This document shows, piece by piece, positions 33,860 to 43,628 of a stretch of 64,000 nucleotides of DNA; positions within the stretch are counted from its first letter, which is position 1, and every line of letters starts with the position of its first letter. The notes under the pieces are model-generated. The model was not told the DNA's origin, did no database searches, and worked only from the letters and a program-made list of their open reading frames with translations. The DNA lies in contig CAMJPC010000001.1 of assembly GCA_946407705.1 (NCBI GenBank), positions 363,896 through 427,895 on the forward strand, read 5' to 3'. Source of the stretch: an uncultured Clostridia bacterium (GTDB lineage Bacteria; Bacillota; Clostridia; Saccharofermentanales; Saccharofermentanaceae). A program made the position numbers and the translations under genes.

Positions 33860-34834
33860 ATGGACTACTGGAACGGTTTAAAGATCGCAGAAGAGTTTTT
33901 CAACGAATACGGCAAGCCGATGCTTGACGAGAAGTTCCCCGAATACAAAGACAAGATTGCCGCAGGCCTTGCAGGTCAGGGCTCGGAATGTTTCGGTTAT
34001 GACGACGCCGTCTCCAGAGACCATGACTACGCTCCGGGATTCTGTCTCTGGATCCCCGAGTTCCTCAACAAGAAGATCGGCGACGATCTTCAGAAAGCTT
34101 ATGACGAACTTCCGATCAACGATTTTCTCGAAAAGCATAAGGAAGAGATCGGCCTCGAGCCCGGCGCAAGCCTCATGACAGGTGCAAGAAAGCACAGGGT
34201 CGGCGTTCACAGCATCGAGGAATTCTATACGGAGCGTACCGGTATCGAAGGCTTCCCCGAGAAGACCGAAGACTGGATCGAGACACCCATGATGTATCTC
34301 GCCGAAGCCGTCAACGGCAAGGTCTTTACGGATCCGCTCGGCAAGTTCACCGCCATCCGTGAGGCATGGGCAGGCTTCTACCCCGACAGCCTCATCAAGA
34401 AAAAAGTTGCCGCTAACTGCGGCATGGCCGGCAAGACCGGACAGTTCAATTACGAGCGTTCGATAAAGCGCGGCGACATTCAGGCTGCCCACGACTGCTG
34501 TGAGGAATTCATCCACAAGGCATCCGCTGCCATCTTCCTTTTGAACCGCACATACATGCCTTACTACAAGTGGCGTGCAAGAGCGATGAAGGATTTCAAG
34601 ATCTGCACCGAATCCGTAAAGCTCATGGAAAAGCTTACGCAACTCAACGAATCCAAGCACGAGAAGAAGACCGAACTGATCGAGAAGATCAGCATGGACA
34701 TCATCAAGGAACTCACTTCAAGAACATGGTCATGGGGTTACAGCGACTATCTGCTCGATCACGCCAAGAACATCATGACGATCATTCCTGACCGTGAGAT
34801 AGCTTCCTGGAATGTTTTCGTAGGCGAAGACTGA
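33860..34834 (+). CDS. DUF4037 domain protein
   Basis: 324 residues from ATG 33860, preferred over ATG 33854 because AAAGGA is at the better 9-nt distance. LAGQGSECFGYDDAVSRDHDYAPGFCLWIP is the DUF4037 signature and resembles a nucleotidyltransferase active site (G-S-x...D-x-D). The C-terminal half is helical (KIAxx/HEKKTELIEKISMDI). The reaction is unknown. Being 16 nt after the GGDEF gene, it is probably in the same transcript and may act in the same response. It converges on the 34836 gene with only one base between. Confidence 0.8.
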   Translation: MDYWNGLKIAEEFFNEYGKPMLDEKFPEYKDKIAAGLAGQGSECFGYDDAVSRDHDYAPGFCLWIPEFLNKKIGDDLQKAYDELPINDFLEKHKEEIGLEPGASLMTGARKHRVGVHSIEEFYTERTGIEGFPEKTEDWIETPMMYLAEAVNGKVFTDPLGKFTAIREAWAGFYPDSLIKKKVAANCGMAGKTGQFNYERSIKRGDIQAAHDCCEEFIHKASAAIFLLNRTYMPYYKWRARAMKDFKICTESVKLMEKLTQLNESKHEKKTELIEKISMDIIKELTSRTWSWGYSDYLLDHAKNIMTIIPDREIASWNVFVGED

Positions 34835-34835
34835 T

Positions 34836-35426
34836 TCAGATCCCGTTATCCGTTTTTATCTGTTCGTCGTTTACCGCGGCGCCTTTCATCTTGCCCTGCC
34901 ATACCAGAGACAGGATCGAAAGCACAAACGGAAGCGTGGATACCAAGACGGCCATTATTATCGCGATACCGAACACGCTGTTATAGATCGCGATTATTAC
35001 GAGGATAACGGCTCCGATCATGAGGAACGAGTGAAATATCAGCCTTACGATATCAGCCGTTCTAATTATCTTTACTGTCTTTAACGGTTCTTCGCATTTC
35101 CTGGCGCGCCTGACCGAGATGAATCCGAACACCGCCGGCACGATGAGCGTCAAAGCGATAAGCATTACGATTATCCCCAAGATCACCAGCACGACCGAAA
35201 GAAGACCCGTTGCGAACATGCCGCCGGCCTTTGCGATGCTGATGGCAATGTTTACCGCATCGTCCTTATGAGTCAGTTGAGAATTGGCGATCTTATCGAT
35301 GCCCTTGCTTACGGCATTGCTCCATACGAAGAGCTTTACAGAAAGCCAAGTCGTTGCTCCGGTGCTGATCATGTCGATCAGCGATGAGCAGAGATTGAAT
35401 CCTTTGATGGTCTCGAGCCTGGTCAT
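34836..35426 (-). CDS. Unknown membrane protein
   Basis: 196 residues with four or five hydrophobic segments: a pair around 70-110 and two or three around 125-185. The N-terminus is soluble (MTRLETIKGFNLCSSLIDM) and the C-terminus charged. No family recognised. GGAGG is upstream of ATG 35426. Likely single gene, reading away from the trp operon. TATAAT at 35468-35463 (minus) is a possible -10. Confidence 0.6.
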   Translation of the reverse strand: MTRLETIKGFNLCSSLIDMISTGATTWLSVKLFVWSNAVSKGIDKIANSQLTHKDDAVNIAISIAKAGGMFATGLLSVVLVILGIIVMLIALTLIVPAVFGFISVRRARKCEEPLKTVKIIRTADIVRLIFHSFLMIGAVILVIIAIYNSVFGIAIIMAVLVSTLPFVLSILSLVWQGKMKGAAVNDEQIKTDNGI

Positions 35427-35515
35427 AGATCAGCTCCTCCTGTTCCCTTTTTCCATTTTATTATTATAAATCACGAAGGCCTCTGACGCACATATATATG
35501 GTAAAACAGAAGACA

Positions 35516-35530
35516 TGTAACATTGTTACA
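35516..35530. promoter_or_regulatory. 15-bp palindrome TGTAACATTGTTACA
   Basis: A perfect odd palindrome, TGTAACA-T-TGTTACA, lies about 50-60 bp upstream of the trp promoter. The same 15-mer forms the stem of the terminator at 3647-3661. A weaker relative (AACAATGTTAACA) follows at about 35543-35555. Here it has no U-tail, so a protein-binding site is more likely than a terminator. Confidence 0.4.
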
Positions 35531-35576
35531 GTTTCCGGGAAGAACAATGTTAACAACAGATTTGACAAAAATAACC

Positions 35577-35605
35577 TTGACAAAAAGCCACCGTAACTAT
35601 ATCTT
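35577..35605 (+). promoter_or_regulatory. trp operon promoter
   Basis: TTGACA (35577-35582) and TATCTT (35600-35605) are 17 bp apart. A second TTGACA at 35562 lies 15 bp upstream. Transcription would start near 35612, directly before the T-box. Confidence 0.6.
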
Positions 35606-35610
35606 TTACC

Positions 35611-35898
35611 CAATAGATAAACCGTAGATTCGGAAGTAAAGATGTTTCGTGCACTTACAGAGAGTCCCGAGAGCTGAGATGGGATGGTACGCAGTTCATC
35701 ATAATGGTCCGATGAGGGCACAGTCAAAAGAAGCCATAAGGCGACTGAGTATTCTGTGACGGGTGGCACCGTTAAAAGGCCCGGGGTATGTTGGTACTCT
35801 AGTAAGTGCGCAAGAGATTGTGAATCAAGGTGGCACCGCGGATTATTGTTTAATTCGTCCTTGGAGAAGAAGCTGGTTCTTCTGCCGGGGACTTTTTT
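35611..35898 (+). ncRNA. Tryptophan T-box riboswitch with a doubled discriminator fold
   Basis: Stem I can be folded by hand: CGG/CCG and GATG/CATC flank an internal loop with AAGTAAA on one side and ATAATGGT on the other, putting a TGG (Trp) specifier at 35705-35707. The distal part has AGAGAG and the GAGAGCTGAGAT loop. The T-box AAGGTGGCACCGCGG (35827-35841) exposes TGGC, matching the GCCA end of a G73 tRNA such as tRNA-Trp. Uncharged tRNA-Trp would favour the antiterminator and let trp transcription continue. Unusually, GGGTGGCACCG also occurs at 35761-35771, and CGGG-TGGCA-CC-loop-GG-CCCG folds like a second antiterminator. The rest of the 525-bp gap holds the promoter and the palindrome. 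Confidence 0.92.
35857..35898 (+). terminator. T-box regulated terminator of the trp leader
   Basis: GTCC-AGAAGAA pairs with TTCTTCT-GGGAC through a long imperfect stem, followed by TTTTTT at 35893-35898. Its 5' side (CGTCCTT) also completes the antiterminator, so the two folds exclude each other. Confidence 0.85.
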
Positions 35899-35951
35899 AT
35901 TGCCCGGAAAAAGAACCTCCGAAACGGTAAGACAACAAGGAGGAAAACAAG

Positions 35952-37427
35952 ATGAATTTCTATCCGGGCAAGGACGAGATCAAAGACATTCTCGCCACTA
36001 ATCCTGAATACAAATGCGCTCCCGTAAGATGTGAGATCATGTCTGACATCAGGACGCCCATCGAGGTGCTTAAGATAATAAAAGGTTTATCCAAGCACTC
36101 ATATATTCTCGAATCCGTCGAGAATCAGGAACGATGGGGACGCTATACCTTCTTGGGTTTTGACCCCACTCTCGACATCACATACATGAACGGAACTCTC
36201 GAGATCAACGGTGAGAACCGCAGCGAGACGATCGAGACTGACGATCCCGGCAAATACATGAGAGAGATCCTCTCTGAATACAAGTCTCCCGTGATCAAGG
36301 GAATGCCTTCCTTCACAGGCGGTCTTGTAGGTTATTTCGCTTACGATTACATCAAGCACGTCGAAAAGTCCCTTGATCTCGAATGCGTGGATGAAGGCAA
36401 CTTCAAAGACTGCGACCTCATGCTTTTCGATAAGGTCATCGCTTTCGACAATCTCATGCAGAAGATCATATTTGTCGGAAACGTAAGAGCTGACGACGTT
36501 GACAGCAGCTACGATGAGACATGCAGGGACTTAGAAAAGATCGCGGACATAGTAATAAACGGCAAACCAACTGATGAACCTTCCGGAAGACTTCTTTCCG
36601 AGGTAAGGCCCCTTTTCGACAAGGAAAGATACTGCGGGATGGTCGAGAAAGCCAAGTACCACATCAAGGAAGGCGACATCTTCCAGATCGTTCTTTCCAA
36701 CAGGCTTGAAGCTGACTACGAGGGCTCCATGCTCAACGTTTACAGAGTACTCCGTACGCTCAATCCCTCCCCTTACATGTTCTACTTTTCAGGCACGGAC
36801 GTGGAGGTTGCAGGCGCATCACCTGAGACACTGGTCAAGCTTGAGGACGGAGAACTCTACACCTTCCCTCTCGCAGGCACACGCCCCAGAGGAAAGAATG
36901 ACGAAGAAGACAAGGCGCTTGAAGCTGACCTTCTCGCAGACGAAAAGGAACTCGCAGAGCACAACATGCTCGTTGACTTAGGCCGTAATGACATCGGAAA
37001 GATCGCGAAGTTCGGCAGCGTTGAAGTAATGAAATATCATTCTATCGAGAGATTCTCACACGTAATGCACATCGGCTCTACCGTCAGAGGCAAGATCAGG
37101 GATGACAAGGACGCGTTCGACGCGATCGATGCCATCCTCCCTGCAGGAACTCTTTCGGGCGCTCCCAAGATCAAGGCATGCCAGCTGATAAACGAGCTCG
37201 AAAGAAACAAGCGCGGCATCTACGGCGGCGCGATCGGATACATCGATTTCGGCGGCAATCTTGATACTTGCATCGCGATAAGGCTCGCTTACAAGAAGAA
37301 CGGCAAGATCTACGTAAGATCGGGCGCAGGCATCGTATACGACTCCGTTCCCGAGAAGGAATATCAGGAATGCATCAACAAGGCAGCTGCGGTCGTCAAA
37401 GCGATCGAGAGCGCCAACGAGCTTTAA
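35952..37427 (+). CDS. trpE: Anthranilate synthase component I
   Basis: 491 residues. It makes anthranilate from chorismate with ammonia supplied by TrpG. The N-terminus has SYILESVENQERWGRYTFLG, equivalent to the LLES tryptophan feedback site. The catalytic domain carries FQIVLSNRLEAD, PSPYMFYF, GASPETLVKLEDGELYTFPLAGTRPRG, AEHNMLVDLGRNDIG and GTLSGAPKIKA. AAGGAGGAAAAC precedes ATG 35952. First gene after the T-box. TrpG follows 13 nt later, so subunits are made together. Confidence 0.97.
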   Translation: MNFYPGKDEIKDILATNPEYKCAPVRCEIMSDIRTPIEVLKIIKGLSKHSYILESVENQERWGRYTFLGFDPTLDITYMNGTLEINGENRSETIETDDPGKYMREILSEYKSPVIKGMPSFTGGLVGYFAYDYIKHVEKSLDLECVDEGNFKDCDLMLFDKVIAFDNLMQKIIFVGNVRADDVDSSYDETCRDLEKIADIVINGKPTDEPSGRLLSEVRPLFDKERYCGMVEKAKYHIKEGDIFQIVLSNRLEADYEGSMLNVYRVLRTLNPSPYMFYFSGTDVEVAGASPETLVKLEDGELYTFPLAGTRPRGKNDEEDKALEADLLADEKELAEHNMLVDLGRNDIGKIAKFGSVEVMKYHSIERFSHVMHIGSTVRGKIRDDKDAFDAIDAILPAGTLSGAPKIKACQLINELERNKRGIYGGAIGYIDFGGNLDTCIAIRLAYKKNGKIYVRSGAGIVYDSVPEKEYQECINKAAAVVKAIESANEL

Positions 37428-37440
37428 GGAGGGCAACAGA

Positions 37441-38028
37441 ATGATTCTCATCATCGATAACTACGACAGCTTCTCCTACAACCTCTATCAGATGGTCGGA
37501 TCCATCGATCCTGACATCAAGGTCATCAGAAACGACGCGATGACTGCCGATGAAGTGCTCGCATTGAATCCCAAGGCGATCATCCTTTCACCCGGTCCCG
37601 GACGCCCGGCTGACGCAGGCATCTGCGAAGAGATCGCAGTAAAGGCCGCTGGCAAGGTCCCTGTTCTCGGAGTATGTCTCGGACATCAGGCGATCACCGA
37701 AGCATACGGCGGCGTGGTCGGATACGCAAAGCAGCTGATGCACGGCAAACAGTCCAGAGCCGAGATTGATGTGAGCAATGATCTTTTCAAGGGACTGTTC
37801 ATCGAGATCGATGTCGCAAGATATCACTCGCTCGCCGCCGAAGAAGCATCGCTTCCCGATGTGCTCAAAGTAATAGCGAGGACGAAGGACGGCGAGATAA
37901 TGGCGATCAAGCACAAGGATTACGACATCTACGGACTTCAGTTCCACCCCGAATCGATCCTTACACCCGAAGGTAAAAAGATATTACAGAATTTCATTAA
38001 CATAGCTGAGAGGAGAACAACAAAATGA
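37441..38028 (+). CDS. trpG: Anthranilate synthase component II (glutamine amidotransferase)
   Basis: 195 residues of the class I amidotransferase type, not fused to TrpD. The oxyanion/nucleophile segment is [11 protein letters not shown] (catalytic Cys), and His/Glu lie in [13 protein letters not shown]. It releases ammonia from glutamine for TrpE. AAGGAGGG is upstream. The stop overlaps the trpD start in ATGA. Amphibolic use for p-aminobenzoate cannot be excluded, as no separate pabA is visible in this window. Confidence 0.96.
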   Translation: MILIIDNYDSFSYNLYQMVGSIDPDIKVIRNDAMTADEVLALNPKAIILSPGPGRPADAGICEEIAVKAAGKVPVLGVCLGHQAITEAYGGVVGYAKQLMHGKQSRAEIDVSNDLFKGLFIEIDVARYHSLAAEEASLPDVLKVIARTKDGEIMAIKHKDYDIYGLQFHPESILTPEGKKILQNFINIAERRTTK

Positions 38029-39050
38029 TCAAAGAAGCAATCGAAAAGATCGTAATGAAGCAGGACCTTACTTACGAAGAGGCATACACCGTCATGAACG
38101 AGATCATGAACGGAGAGACTACACCTACGCAGAACGCGGCATTCCTCGCTGCACTTTCCACAAAGAGCGCTAAGGCTGAGACGATCGACGAGATCACAGG
38201 CTGCGCCAAGGCAATGAGAGAGCACGCAACACCCCTCGATCATCCCGGAATGAAGACGCTCGAGATCGTAGGAACAGGCGGAGACCGCGCAGGAAGCTTC
38301 AACATCTCCACCACTTCCGCATTCGTTGCTGCAGCAGCTGGCGCAAACATCACCAAGCACGGCAACCGCGCAGCATCCTCCAAGTCAGGCACCGCCGACT
38401 GCCTTGAGGCACTCGGCGCAAACATCGCGCTTGAGCCCGAGCAGTGCTCCGCGCTCCTTAAGGATGCAGGCTTCTGCTTCCTTTTCGCTCAGAAGTATCA
38501 CTCATCAATGAAGTATGTCGGCGCCATCAGAAGAGAGCTCGGCTTCCGTACGGTCTTCAATATCCTGGGACCCATCACGAACCCCGCACATCCTGAAGGA
38601 TACCTGCTCGGCGTTTACGATGAATATCTCGTTGCAGTCATCGCGGAAGTTCTTAAGAACCTCGGTGCCGAAAGAGCAATGGTAGTCTACGGCCAGGACA
38701 AGCTCGACGAGATCTCCATCTCCGCACCCACCACGGTTGCAGAGCTCAAGGACGGCGTCATCACACAGTATGTCATCTCACCTGAGCAGTTCGGCATGCC
38801 TTTCGGAACAAAGGATGAGGTCGTAGGCGGCACACCCGAAGAGAACGCAGAGACAACAAGAAAGATCCTTTCCGGCGAGATCAAGGGCACAAAGCGCAAC
38901 GTCGTTCTTCTCAACGCAGGCTGCGCCATCTACGTCGCAGGCCTTGCAGATTCCATCGAAGATGGTATAAAGAAGGCCGGTGAAATGATCGATTCCGGCA
39001 AGGCTATCGAGACATTAAACAAGTTTGTTGATCTTTCAAACAAGGTGTAA
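38025..39050 (+). CDS. trpD: Anthranilate phosphoribosyltransferase
   Basis: 341 residues, standard length. [22 protein letters not shown] binds [24 protein letters not shown] is the second conserved block. It joins anthranilate and PRPP to phosphoribosylanthranilate as a homodimer. The 4-nt overlap with trpG indicates translational coupling. trpC follows after 4 nt. Confidence 0.97.
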   Translation: MIKEAIEKIVMKQDLTYEEAYTVMNEIMNGETTPTQNAAFLAALSTKSAKAETIDEITGCAKAMREHATPLDHPGMKTLEIVGTGGDRAGSFNISTTSAFVAAAAGANITKHGNRAASSKSGTADCLEALGANIALEPEQCSALLKDAGFCFLFAQKYHSSMKYVGAIRRELGFRTVFNILGPITNPAHPEGYLLGVYDEYLVAVIAEVLKNLGAERAMVVYGQDKLDEISISAPTTVAELKDGVITQYVISPEQFGMPFGTKDEVVGGTPEENAETTRKILSGEIKGTKRNVVLLNAGCAIYVAGLADSIEDGIKKAGEMIDSGKAIETLNKFVDLSNKV

Positions 39051-39054
39051 GAAG

Positions 39055-39852
39055 ATGAGCGATATCCTCGAGACAATTGCGGAGAGCACAAGAGAAAGAG
39101 TTGAAAAAGCAAAGCTTGTCACTCCCGAGAACGTCATCCGCGAAATGGCGGAAGCAAGATTTGCAAGTCACGGAATAAATAACTCCGTGACCTTCAAAGA
39201 CGCGCTTTCAGCTGAAGGAATGAGTTTTATCTGCGAATGCAAAAAGGCATCGCCTTCAAAAGGAATAATCGCTGAAGAATTCCCCTACCTCGAGATCGCG
39301 AAGGATTACGAGGCTGCAGGAGCTTCAGCAATATCCGTGCTCACTGAACCAAAGTGGTTCAAAGGTGATCTTAAATATCTGAACGAGATATCTTCTGAAG
39401 TTAAGATCCCGACCCTCCGCAAGGACTTCACGGTATCGCCTTACATGATCTACGAGGCATATTTAAACGGAGCTTCGGCAGTGCTTCTCATCTGCTCAAT
39501 CCTGGACAGAAAAATGCTTGAAGAATACATCGGAATCGCATCAGGCCTTGGTCTCGACGCTTTAGTCGAGGCTCACGACAGCGATGAGGTGAAGATGGCA
39601 CTTGATTCAGGCGCTGAGATCATCGGCGTAAATAACAGGAATCTCCGCACTTTCGAAGTCAACGCTTCCAACTGCTTAAGGCTCAGAAAGGACGTTCCGG
39701 AGGATGTTCTTTTCGTTGCCGAGAGCGGAATAAAGACAAGAGAGGACATAAAGATCCTGCTGGAAAACAAAGTAAACGCGGTCCTTATCGGCGAAGCCCT
39801 CATGACTTCGCCCGACAAGAAAGCATATCTGGGCAAGCTGAAGTATGACTGA
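39055..39852 (+). CDS. trpC: Indole-3-glycerol phosphate synthase
   Basis: 265 residues from ATG 39055; the upstream ORF extension runs into trpD. FICECKKASPSKGII is the phosphate/catalytic Lys strand, followed by LTEPKWFKGDLKYL, LRKDFTVSPYMIYEA, GVNNRNLRTFEV and VAESGIKTREDI, all TIM-barrel signature blocks. It closes the indole ring. It overlaps trpF by 8 nt. Confidence 0.97.
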   Translation: MSDILETIAESTRERVEKAKLVTPENVIREMAEARFASHGINNSVTFKDALSAEGMSFICECKKASPSKGIIAEEFPYLEIAKDYEAAGASAISVLTEPKWFKGDLKYLNEISSEVKIPTLRKDFTVSPYMIYEAYLNGASAVLLICSILDRKMLEEYIGIASGLGLDALVEAHDSDEVKMALDSGAEIIGVNNRNLRTFEVNASNCLRLRKDVPEDVLFVAESGIKTREDIKILLENKVNAVLIGEALMTSPDKKAYLGKLKYD

Positions 39853-40450
39853 TACAAAGATCAAGTTCTGTGGACTTAGAAGAGACGGAGACGTAAAGAT
39901 GGCGGCATCGCTTGGCGCTGATTTTTACGGCTTTATCTTAACTGACAGATTCAAACGCTATGTCGCGCCTGAGGAAGTCGCCCGGTTGAAGCAGTACGTT
40001 TCTTCCGGCAAGACGGTCGGCGTATTTGTTGACGAATCTGTTGATTACGTCATAGGCACGGCAAAGACTGCAAAACTCGACATTATCCAGCTTCACGGAT
40101 CGGAAGACGATTCTTATATAACGGAAATCAAAGAAAAAACAGGTCTTCCGGTAATAAAAATGATTAAGCCTTTGTCTGAAAATGATATAATAACGGCTCG
40201 GCAAAGCGCAGCTGACCTGATCCTTCTGGATTCAGGAGCAGGCGGAACCGGAAAAGTCTTCGACTGGTCTCTCGCCGAGAGACTTGGCAGAGATTACATT
40301 TTGGCAGGCGGACTGACACCTGATAACGCTCATGAGGCTGTTGAAAGATTAAAGCCTTTCGCAGTCGATGTCAGTTCCGGAGTTGAGACAGAAGGAACAA
40401 AAGACTTTTCTAAAATGAAAGCATTTGCCGCGGAGGTAAGAAAGATATGA
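39845..40450 (+). CDS. trpF: Phosphoribosylanthranilate isomerase
   Basis: 201 residues. [25 protein letters not shown] has the catalytic Cys of the KxCG motif; [31 protein letters not shown] (catalytic Asp) and [14 protein letters not shown] follow. It performs the Amadori rearrangement before TrpC. It overlaps both trpC and trpB, so the order C-F-B is translated in one sweep. Confidence 0.95.
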   Translation: MTDTKIKFCGLRRDGDVKMAASLGADFYGFILTDRFKRYVAPEEVARLKQYVSSGKTVGVFVDESVDYVIGTAKTAKLDIIQLHGSEDDSYITEIKEKTGLPVIKMIKPLSENDIITARQSAADLILLDSGAGGTGKVFDWSLAERLGRDYILAGGLTPDNAHEAVERLKPFAVDVSSGVETEGTKDFSKMKAFAAEVRKI

Positions 40451-41637
40451 CAAACCCTAACGGAAGGTTCGGAATACACGGCGGACAGTACATGCCGGAG
40501 ACATTGATGAATGCCGTCATCGAACTTGAGGAAGCATATAACCATTTCAAGAACGACCCTGAATTCAACAAAGAACTCACGGATCTTTTCAATAACTATG
40601 CGGGCCGCCCCAGCCTTCTCTACTACGCAGACAAGATGACCAAGGACCTTGGCGGCGCAAAGATCTACCTCAAGAGAGAAGACTTGAACCACACCGGTTC
40701 TCACAAGATCAACAATGTTCTGGGACAGGCTCTCCTTGCAAAGAAGATGGGCAAGACAAGACTCATCGCAGAGACAGGCGCAGGTCAGCACGGCGTTGCG
40801 ACCGCAACGGCGGCTGCTCTCATGGGCATGGAGTGCGTTGTATTCATGGGCGAGGAAGACACCAAGCGTCAGGCCTTAAACGTTTACAGAATGAGGCTTC
40901 TCGGAGCCACGGTAATCCCCGTAAAGAACGGAACCGCCACACTCAAGGATGCAGTCTCCGAAGCAATGCGCGAATGGACTTCACGCATTTCCGATACGCA
41001 TTACTGTTTAGGTTCCGTAATGGGACCTCACCCCTTCCCTACTATCGTCAGGGACTTCCAGGCAGTCATCTCAAAAGAGATCAAACAGCAGATGATGGAA
41101 GCCGAAGGACGTCTTCCCGATGTTGTCATGGCATGCTGCGGAGGCGGTTCAAATGCCATCGGTTCGTTCTATCATTTCATTGAAGATAAGGACGTGCGTC
41201 TCATCGGATGCGAAGCTGCAGGCAGAGGTATCGATACGTTCGAGACTGCCGCTACGATCAACACGGGACGCCTTGGAATCTTCCACGGCATGAAGTCTTA
41301 TTTCTGCCAGGATGAGTTCGGTCAGATCGCTCCCGTTTATTCGATCTCCGCAGGTCTCGACTATCCGGGAATCGGCCCCGAGCACGCATATCTCCACGAC
41401 ATCGGCAGAGCCGAATACGTTCCCGTTACCGACGACGAAGCAGTTAATGCATTCGAGTATCTGTCACGTACGGAAGGCATCATTCCCGCGATCGAATCCG
41501 CACACGCGGTTGCACACGCGATCAAGATCGTTCCTGAGATGGACAAAAATAAGACAGTAGTCATCACGATCTCCGGAAGAGGCGACAAAGACTGTGCGGC
41601 CATCGCAAGATACAGAGGAGAAGATATCAATGAGTAA
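40447..41637 (+). CDS. trpB: Tryptophan synthase beta chain
   Basis: 396 residues. The PLP lysine is in [18 protein letters not shown], the cofactor phosphate loop in CGGGSNAIG, and [15 protein letters not shown] is the usual TrpB1 start. It condenses indole with serine and works with TrpA in an alpha2-beta2 complex. It overlaps trpF by 4 nt and trpA by 8 nt. Confidence 0.98.
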   Translation: MTNPNGRFGIHGGQYMPETLMNAVIELEEAYNHFKNDPEFNKELTDLFNNYAGRPSLLYYADKMTKDLGGAKIYLKREDLNHTGSHKINNVLGQALLAKKMGKTRLIAETGAGQHGVATATAAALMGMECVVFMGEEDTKRQALNVYRMRLLGATVIPVKNGTATLKDAVSEAMREWTSRISDTHYCLGSVMGPHPFPTIVRDFQAVISKEIKQQMMEAEGRLPDVVMACCGGGSNAIGSFYHFIEDKDVRLIGCEAAGRGIDTFETAATINTGRLGIFHGMKSYFCQDEFGQIAPVYSISAGLDYPGIGPEHAYLHDIGRAEYVPVTDDEAVNAFEYLSRTEGIIPAIESAHAVAHAIKIVPEMDKNKTVVITISGRGDKDCAAIARYRGEDINE

Positions 41638-42400
41638 TATAGCTAAGGCATTCGAGAACGGAAAGGCATTCATTCCTTTCATCACATGCGGAGACCCTGA
41701 TCTCGATACGACGCTCAAGATCGTAAAAGAAGCAGTAAGAGCAGGCGCAGATTTGATCGAACTCGGTATCCCCTTCTCCGATCCCACCGCTGAAGGACCT
41801 GTGATCCAGGCCGCAAGCGACAGAGCTCTTAAGGCAGGAACCACCACAGACAAGATCTTTGAGATGGTAGCTAAACTCCGTGAAGAAGTAACTATCCCGC
41901 TTACGTTCATGACATATGCAAACGTCGTTTTCTCATACGGCGCCGAGCGTTTCATTTCGCGCTGCAAGGAAGTCGGCATCGACGGTCTTGTCCTCCCTGA
42001 CATTCCGTATGAAGAGAAAGAGGAATTCCTTGATTACACAAAGAAGTACGATGTTGATCTCGTAAGCCTCATCGCACCCACATCCGAAGACAGGATCTCC
42101 ATGATCGCATCCGAAGCCGAAGGCTACATCTACATCGTTTCGAGCCTCGGAGTCACGGGTGTAAGAAGCAAGATCACAACTGACATCGCAAGCCTCACGG
42201 CTCAGGTCAAGGCAGCTTCACACGTTCCCTGCGCGATCGGATTCGGCATTTCCACACCCGAACAGGCAAAGACCATGTCGCAGTATGCAGATGGTGTTAT
42301 AGTAGGTTCGGCGATCGTTAAGATAATCGCCGAATACGGCAAGGACGCTCCTTCACACGTATACGAATACGTTAAGTCGATGAAGGATGCAATAAGGTAA
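41630..42400 (+). CDS. trpA: Tryptophan synthase alpha chain
   Basis: 256 residues from ATG 41630; CAGAGGAG precedes it and the longer ORF is inside trp[17 protein letters not shown] and [19 protein letters not shown] hold the catalytic Glu and Asp; [13 protein letters not shown] is the active-site loop 6. It releases indole from indole-glycerol phosphate for TrpB. The next gene starts 2 nt after its stop. Confidence 0.97.
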   Translation: MSNIAKAFENGKAFIPFITCGDPDLDTTLKIVKEAVRAGADLIELGIPFSDPTAEGPVIQAASDRALKAGTTTDKIFEMVAKLREEVTIPLTFMTYANVVFSYGAERFISRCKEVGIDGLVLPDIPYEEKEEFLDYTKKYDVDLVSLIAPTSEDRISMIASEAEGYIYIVSSLGVTGVRSKITTDIASLTAQVKAASHVPCAIGFGISTPEQAKTMSQYADGVIVGSAIVKIIAEYGKDAPSHVYEYVKSMKDAIR

Positions 42401-42402
42401 AA

Positions 42403-43599
42403 ATGGATAAACAGTCTTCACTCGTTGAGCGTTTCTTAAGATACGTAAAGATCGACACGCAGTCTGATGAGGAATCAGGCAGACATCCTTCAACGGATAA
42501 ACAAAGAGATCTCGCGGATCTTCTGGTAACTGAATTAAAGGACCTTGGACTGGATGTCGATTACGATGAGAAGAACTGTTATGTATATGCTTATCTTCCG
42601 CCAAACGGTTCTGATACCGACCTGGGTTTCATCTCCCACATGGATACTTCCCCTGCAGTTTCAGGCAAGGATGTAAAACCTCACTTCATTCATTCCTACG
42701 ACGGAAAAGATGACATTTTGGATCCCGCTGATTTTCCGGAATTAAAAGAACACATCGGTGAGGATCTCATAAGAACTGACGGAACCACTCTTCTTGGTGC
42801 TGACGACAAGGCCGGCATCGCCGAGATCATGGAGATGCTCAGCTTCTTCAAGTCCAATCCCGACGTCACTCATCACGGCATCGCAGTCGCCTTCACTCCG
42901 GATGAGGAGATCGGCGAAGGAACCGCTAATTTCGACCTTTCGAGATTTCACGCAACGCAGGCTTATACCGTTGACGGCGGCAAGTTCGGAATACTCGAAT
43001 ACGAGTGCTTCAACGCTGCCATGGCAACTGTTGAGATCAAGGGCAAATGCGTGCATACGGGAAGCGCAAAGGGCATCATGATAAACGCGTCGCTTGTCGC
43101 AAACGAATTCATAAATCTGATGCCGGAAGACGAGACTCCGGAGACGACTGAAGGATACGAAGGATTCTACTATCTGGACAGCATCAGATCAGACTGCGAA
43201 AACGCAAAAATGCAGTTTCTCATAAGAGATCACGATCTTGAGAGATTCGAAGCAAGAAAAGAATTCATGAAGGATGCGGCATTCACCATCAACGAGCGAT
43301 ACGGTTCTGAACTCTTAAGCATCTCGATCGAGGATCAGTATCCGAACATGGCTATGTATCTGAAAGATCACATGGACCTCATAGAACGCGCTCAAGAGGC
43401 CATCCGTCATGCCGGAGGCATTCCTTCAGTCGAACCCATAAGAGGCGGCACAGACGGCGCCATACTGAGTTCCAGAGGCCTTCCCTGCCCCAACCTGCCG
43501 ACAGGAGGATATAACTACCACAGCCGGTATGAATACGCATCGGTACCCGAGATGCAGAAAACACTTGAAACGATAATAAAATTGGCGCGTCCGGATTAA
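42403..43599 (+). CDS. pepT: Peptidase T (aminotripeptidase), last gene of the trp operon
   Basis: 398 residues of the M20 metallopeptidase family. Zinc-binding and catalytic residues are visible in LGFISHMDTSPAVSG, LLGADDKAGIAEIMEML and AFTPDEEIGEG; the final ligand lies in PIRGGTDGAIL. PepT removes N-terminal residues from tripeptides. It starts 2 nt after trpA with no promoter between and shares its terminator, so tryptophan starvation should raise it. Supply of Trp from peptides may be the logic; this is inference. Confidence 0.93.
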   Translation: MDKQSSLVERFLRYVKIDTQSDEESGRHPSTDKQRDLADLLVTELKDLGLDVDYDEKNCYVYAYLPPNGSDTDLGFISHMDTSPAVSGKDVKPHFIHSYDGKDDILDPADFPELKEHIGEDLIRTDGTTLLGADDKAGIAEIMEMLSFFKSNPDVTHHGIAVAFTPDEEIGEGTANFDLSRFHATQAYTVDGGKFGILEYECFNAAMATVEIKGKCVHTGSAKGIMINASLVANEFINLMPEDETPETTEGYEGFYYLDSIRSDCENAKMQFLIRDHDLERFEARKEFMKDAAFTINERYGSELLSISIEDQYPNMAMYLKDHMDLIERAQEAIRHAGGIPSVEPIRGGTDGAILSSRGLPCPNLPTGGYNYHSRYEYASVPEMQKTLETIIKLARPD

Positions 43600-43619
43600 C
43601 CGTCGCGCCAATTGTTTTT
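43581..43619. terminator. Bidirectional terminator of the trp operon, starting inside pepT
   Basis: ATTGGCGCG (43581-43589) and CGCGCCAAT (43604-43612) form a perfect 9-bp stem, followed by TGTTTTTG on the plus strand and TTTATTAT on the minus strand. The 5' arm lies within the last pepT codons. It also ends the convergent DUF4012 gene. Confidence 0.85.
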
Positions 43620-43628
43620 GGTTTGTTT

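Noticed and set aside
33878-34660. 260-residue minus-strand ORF
   Set aside because: Antisense to the DUF4037 gene; Cys- and Leu-rich shadow with no motif.
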